From positions 1-7,272 of the forward strand of contig JANYBE010000275.1 in assembly GCA_025360945.1 (NCBI GenBank): a DNA stretch of 7,272 nucleotides, written 5' to 3'. The stretch comes from Rhizobacter sp. (lineage in GTDB: Bacteria; Pseudomonadota; Gammaproteobacteria; Burkholderiales; Burkholderiaceae_C). A model generated the notes under the pieces. That model was not told the DNA's origin. It saw only the letters and a program-made list of their open reading frames with translations, and did not search any database. A program made the translations under genes and the position numbers. Shown here piece by piece: positions 5,797 through 7,272 of this stretch (position 1 is the stretch's first letter; each line of letters starts with the position of its first letter).

Positions 5797-7272
5797 GGTG
5801 CCCCCGTGATGAAGCGAACCAGGTCGGCCTTGAGCAAGGGCCGCGAACCGTCGTCGAGGTAGGTCATGTGACCGCCCGGATAGACCTTGATCTGAACGCC
5901 CGGCGTGCTGCCCATGCGTGCCAGATCGAGCTCGGTCTGGCGGAACGGCGTGGCCAGGTCGTGATAGCCGTTGAGCGAAAGCACGCGCAAGGCCGGCCGC
6001 TGCGCCAGCGCGGTCGCGAGATCGGGGATCGTGTCGGGCAGCGAGCGGCCATCGTGCGCGAAGTCCCAGCTGTTGATCGCGCCGCTGAGCATCGTGTAGG
6101 TCGATGCGTTGGCGTAGCGCAGCTCGTTGGCCAGATGCGCGCGTTGCGCCGAGGTGAATGGCGCACTGATGACACTGGACGACGGGTCACCGCCGGCCGC
6201 GAGTGCGCTCGTGCTGGCGGCTGCAACGCGCGCGTCGTAGCGCCCCATCAGCTGTCCGGGCAGCGTCAGGCTGCGATAGCTCGTCGGGTCCAGGTTCGGC
6301 TTGGCGCTCCACAACCCACGCGGTGCGCCGGTGCGGGCCACGAGCGCCTCGAGCAGCGTCGCACCGGGCGCTGTACCGGCGCCGAGGAACGCGGCCACGG
6401 CCGGTGTGTACTGTGTGTCGGTGAAGTCGCGCAGCTGCTGCGCGAGTACGTCGGTGTTGGTCGGTTGCGGCGTCAGCAGCCCGAACCACGCGCCTGCCAT
6501 GCCGTAACTCGGCAGGTAGCCCGCGCATGAGACCTGGCCGGGGTCGAACAGGCCGCAGTTGCTGTTGTAGTCGAGCACCGACGAGTTCAGCACGATGCCA
6601 TCCAGCCGCATGCCATTCGTGACCATCAGGTTCGCCAATACCGCGCTGCGCGTCGCGCCGTACGACTCGCCGTACAGAAAGGTCGGCGAGTCGGCACGCT
6701 GGTTCGCCGCCACGTAGCGGGTGATGAAGTCGCGCATCACGCTGGCGTCGGCGTCGACGCTCCAAAAGCTCTGGTTTGTGGCGGGCGCGATGGCCTCGGA
6801 AAAGCCAGCACCGACCGCATCGACGAACACCAGATCGGCCGTGTCGATCAGGCTGTCGAGGTTATCGACGAGCTGGAACGGCGAGGGTACCGAGGTCGAC
6901 GGATCGTTGGTCACGATGCGCCGTGGGCCGAACGAACCGAGGTGCAGCCACACCGTCGCCGAGCCGGGGCCACCGTTGTAGAAGAAGACCAGCGGGCGTG
7001 TCGCGGCGCTCGCGCCGTCGGCCGTGTACGCCACGTAGAACATCGACGCCTTCGGCGCGCCGCTGGCCGCCTCACCGGTGCTCAAGTGACCGGCGGTGGC
7101 GGTGTAGGCGACGCTGCGGCCGGCGAGCGTGAGCACGTGGCTCGTCACGGCCGCGCCTTCGAGCGCCGAGGGCAGCGATGCCCCCGGCGCGGACGAATAG
7201 GCGGTGTTGTCGGTGAAGCCCGGCCCGGAAGCGATCGGCGAAGTGACGGGCGTGCTGTCCGACGGCACGCGC
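5793..7272 (-). CDS. Serine carboxypeptidase-like peptidase, family S10 (5' partial)
   Basis: About 493 codons are visible, and the frame is still open at the right edge. A GTG at 7268 could serve as start but would leave no signal peptide. The visible N-terminus is a Ser/Pro/Ala-rich linker, so the real start probably lies beyond the window. Numbering from the GTG, the protein has the S10 oxyanion-hole block FFYNGGPGS (95-103), the nucleophile elbow GESYG (200-204, Ser202), Asp437 in GYHDLATP and His467 in YPGGHMTY, giving a complete Ser-Asp-His triad on an alpha/beta-hydrolase fold. Cys238 and Cys248 are close enough to form a disulfide, consistent with export. S10 enzymes remove C-terminal residues from peptides, usually at acidic pH; the substrate here is unknown. 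Its TGA overlaps the start of the EF-hand gene, making it the first visible gene of a two-gene unit. Confidence 0.9.
   Translation of the reverse strand, partial: RVPSDSTPVTSPIASGPGFTDNTAYSSAPGASLPSALEGAAVTSHVLTLAGRSVAYTATAGHLSTGEAASGAPKASMFYVAYTADGASAATRPLVFFYNGGPGSATVWLHLGSFGPRRIVTNDPSTSVPSPFQLVDNLDSLIDTADLVFVDAVGAGFSEAIAPATNQSFWSVDADASVMRDFITRYVAANQRADSPTFLYGESYGATRSAVLANLMVTNGMRLDGIVLNSSVLDYNSNCGLFDPGQVSCAGYLPSYGMAGAWFGLLTPQPTNTDVLAQQLRDFTDTQYTPAVAAFLGAGTAPGATLLEALVARTGAPRGLWSAKPNLDPTSYRSLTLPGQLMGRYDARVAAASTSALAAGGDPSSSVISAPFTSAQRAHLANELRYANASTYTMLSGAINSWDFAHDGRSLPDTIPDLATALAQRPALRVLSLNGYHDLATPFRQTELDLARMGSTPGVQIKVYPGGHMTYLDDGSRPLLKADLVRFITGAP

Noticed and set aside
5868..6530. Plus-strand open frame of 220 codons opposite the S10 peptidase gene
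   Set aside because: It is Arg/Ala/Gly-rich shadow sequence with no domain. The catalytic triad lies on the other strand.
1..7272. A defence, mobile or other novel multi-gene system
   Set aside because: No nuclease, transposase, integrase, toxin-antitoxin pair, repeat array or cluster of unknown genes is present. The genes belong to ordinary families apart from the small pair discussed.

Overview
This is a GC-rich chromosomal window, densely packed with genes (no gap above about 150 bases). It looks like a proteobacterium, most likely a betaproteobacterium of the Burkholderiales type. That placement rests on base composition, lipoprotein and ABC exporter style, and a 64-residue protein that resembles a conserved small Burkholderiales family from memory. 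No search was possible, so it is tentative. There are no RNA genes, insertion sequences, phage genes, CRISPR arrays or transfer hallmarks, and the content reads as ordinary housekeeping and envelope genes.

Layout, left to right. (1) The 3' end of an ABC exporter ATPase gene runs in from the left edge (+). (2) A convergent DUF2127 membrane-protein gene (-) shares stop-codon bases with it and probably starts at TTG. (3) Divergent from that is a lipoprotein gene (+) carrying a hexanucleotide Ser-Pro repeat. One in-frame TAA, apparently replacing a tyrosine codon, interrupts it, so it is annotated as a pseudogene. (4) A DUF2177 membrane-protein gene (+) follows, overlapping tail to tail with (5) a PQQ-type sugar (sorbosone) dehydrogenase lipoprotein gene (-). 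(6) Upstream of that on the same strand is dbpA, a DEAD-box RNA helicase for 50S ribosome assembly. (7) Divergent from dbpA is a small conserved ORF of 64 codons (+). (8) At the right is a two-gene unit (-): a serine carypeptidase-like S10 (serine carboxypeptidase) gene, 5'-truncated by the window edge, whose stop overlaps the start of a small secreted protein gene with degenerate EF-hands.

Functionally the only clear partnership is the S10 peptidase and EF-hand protein pair, coupled through an ATGA overlap and both apparently exported. The other genes are unrelated neighbours. I did not find a convincing novel multi-gene system. The observations most worth checking are the premature stop in the lipoprotein gene, the possibly leaderless dbpA promoter, the eroded calcium ligands of the EF-hand protein and the Ser-Pro repeat tract.
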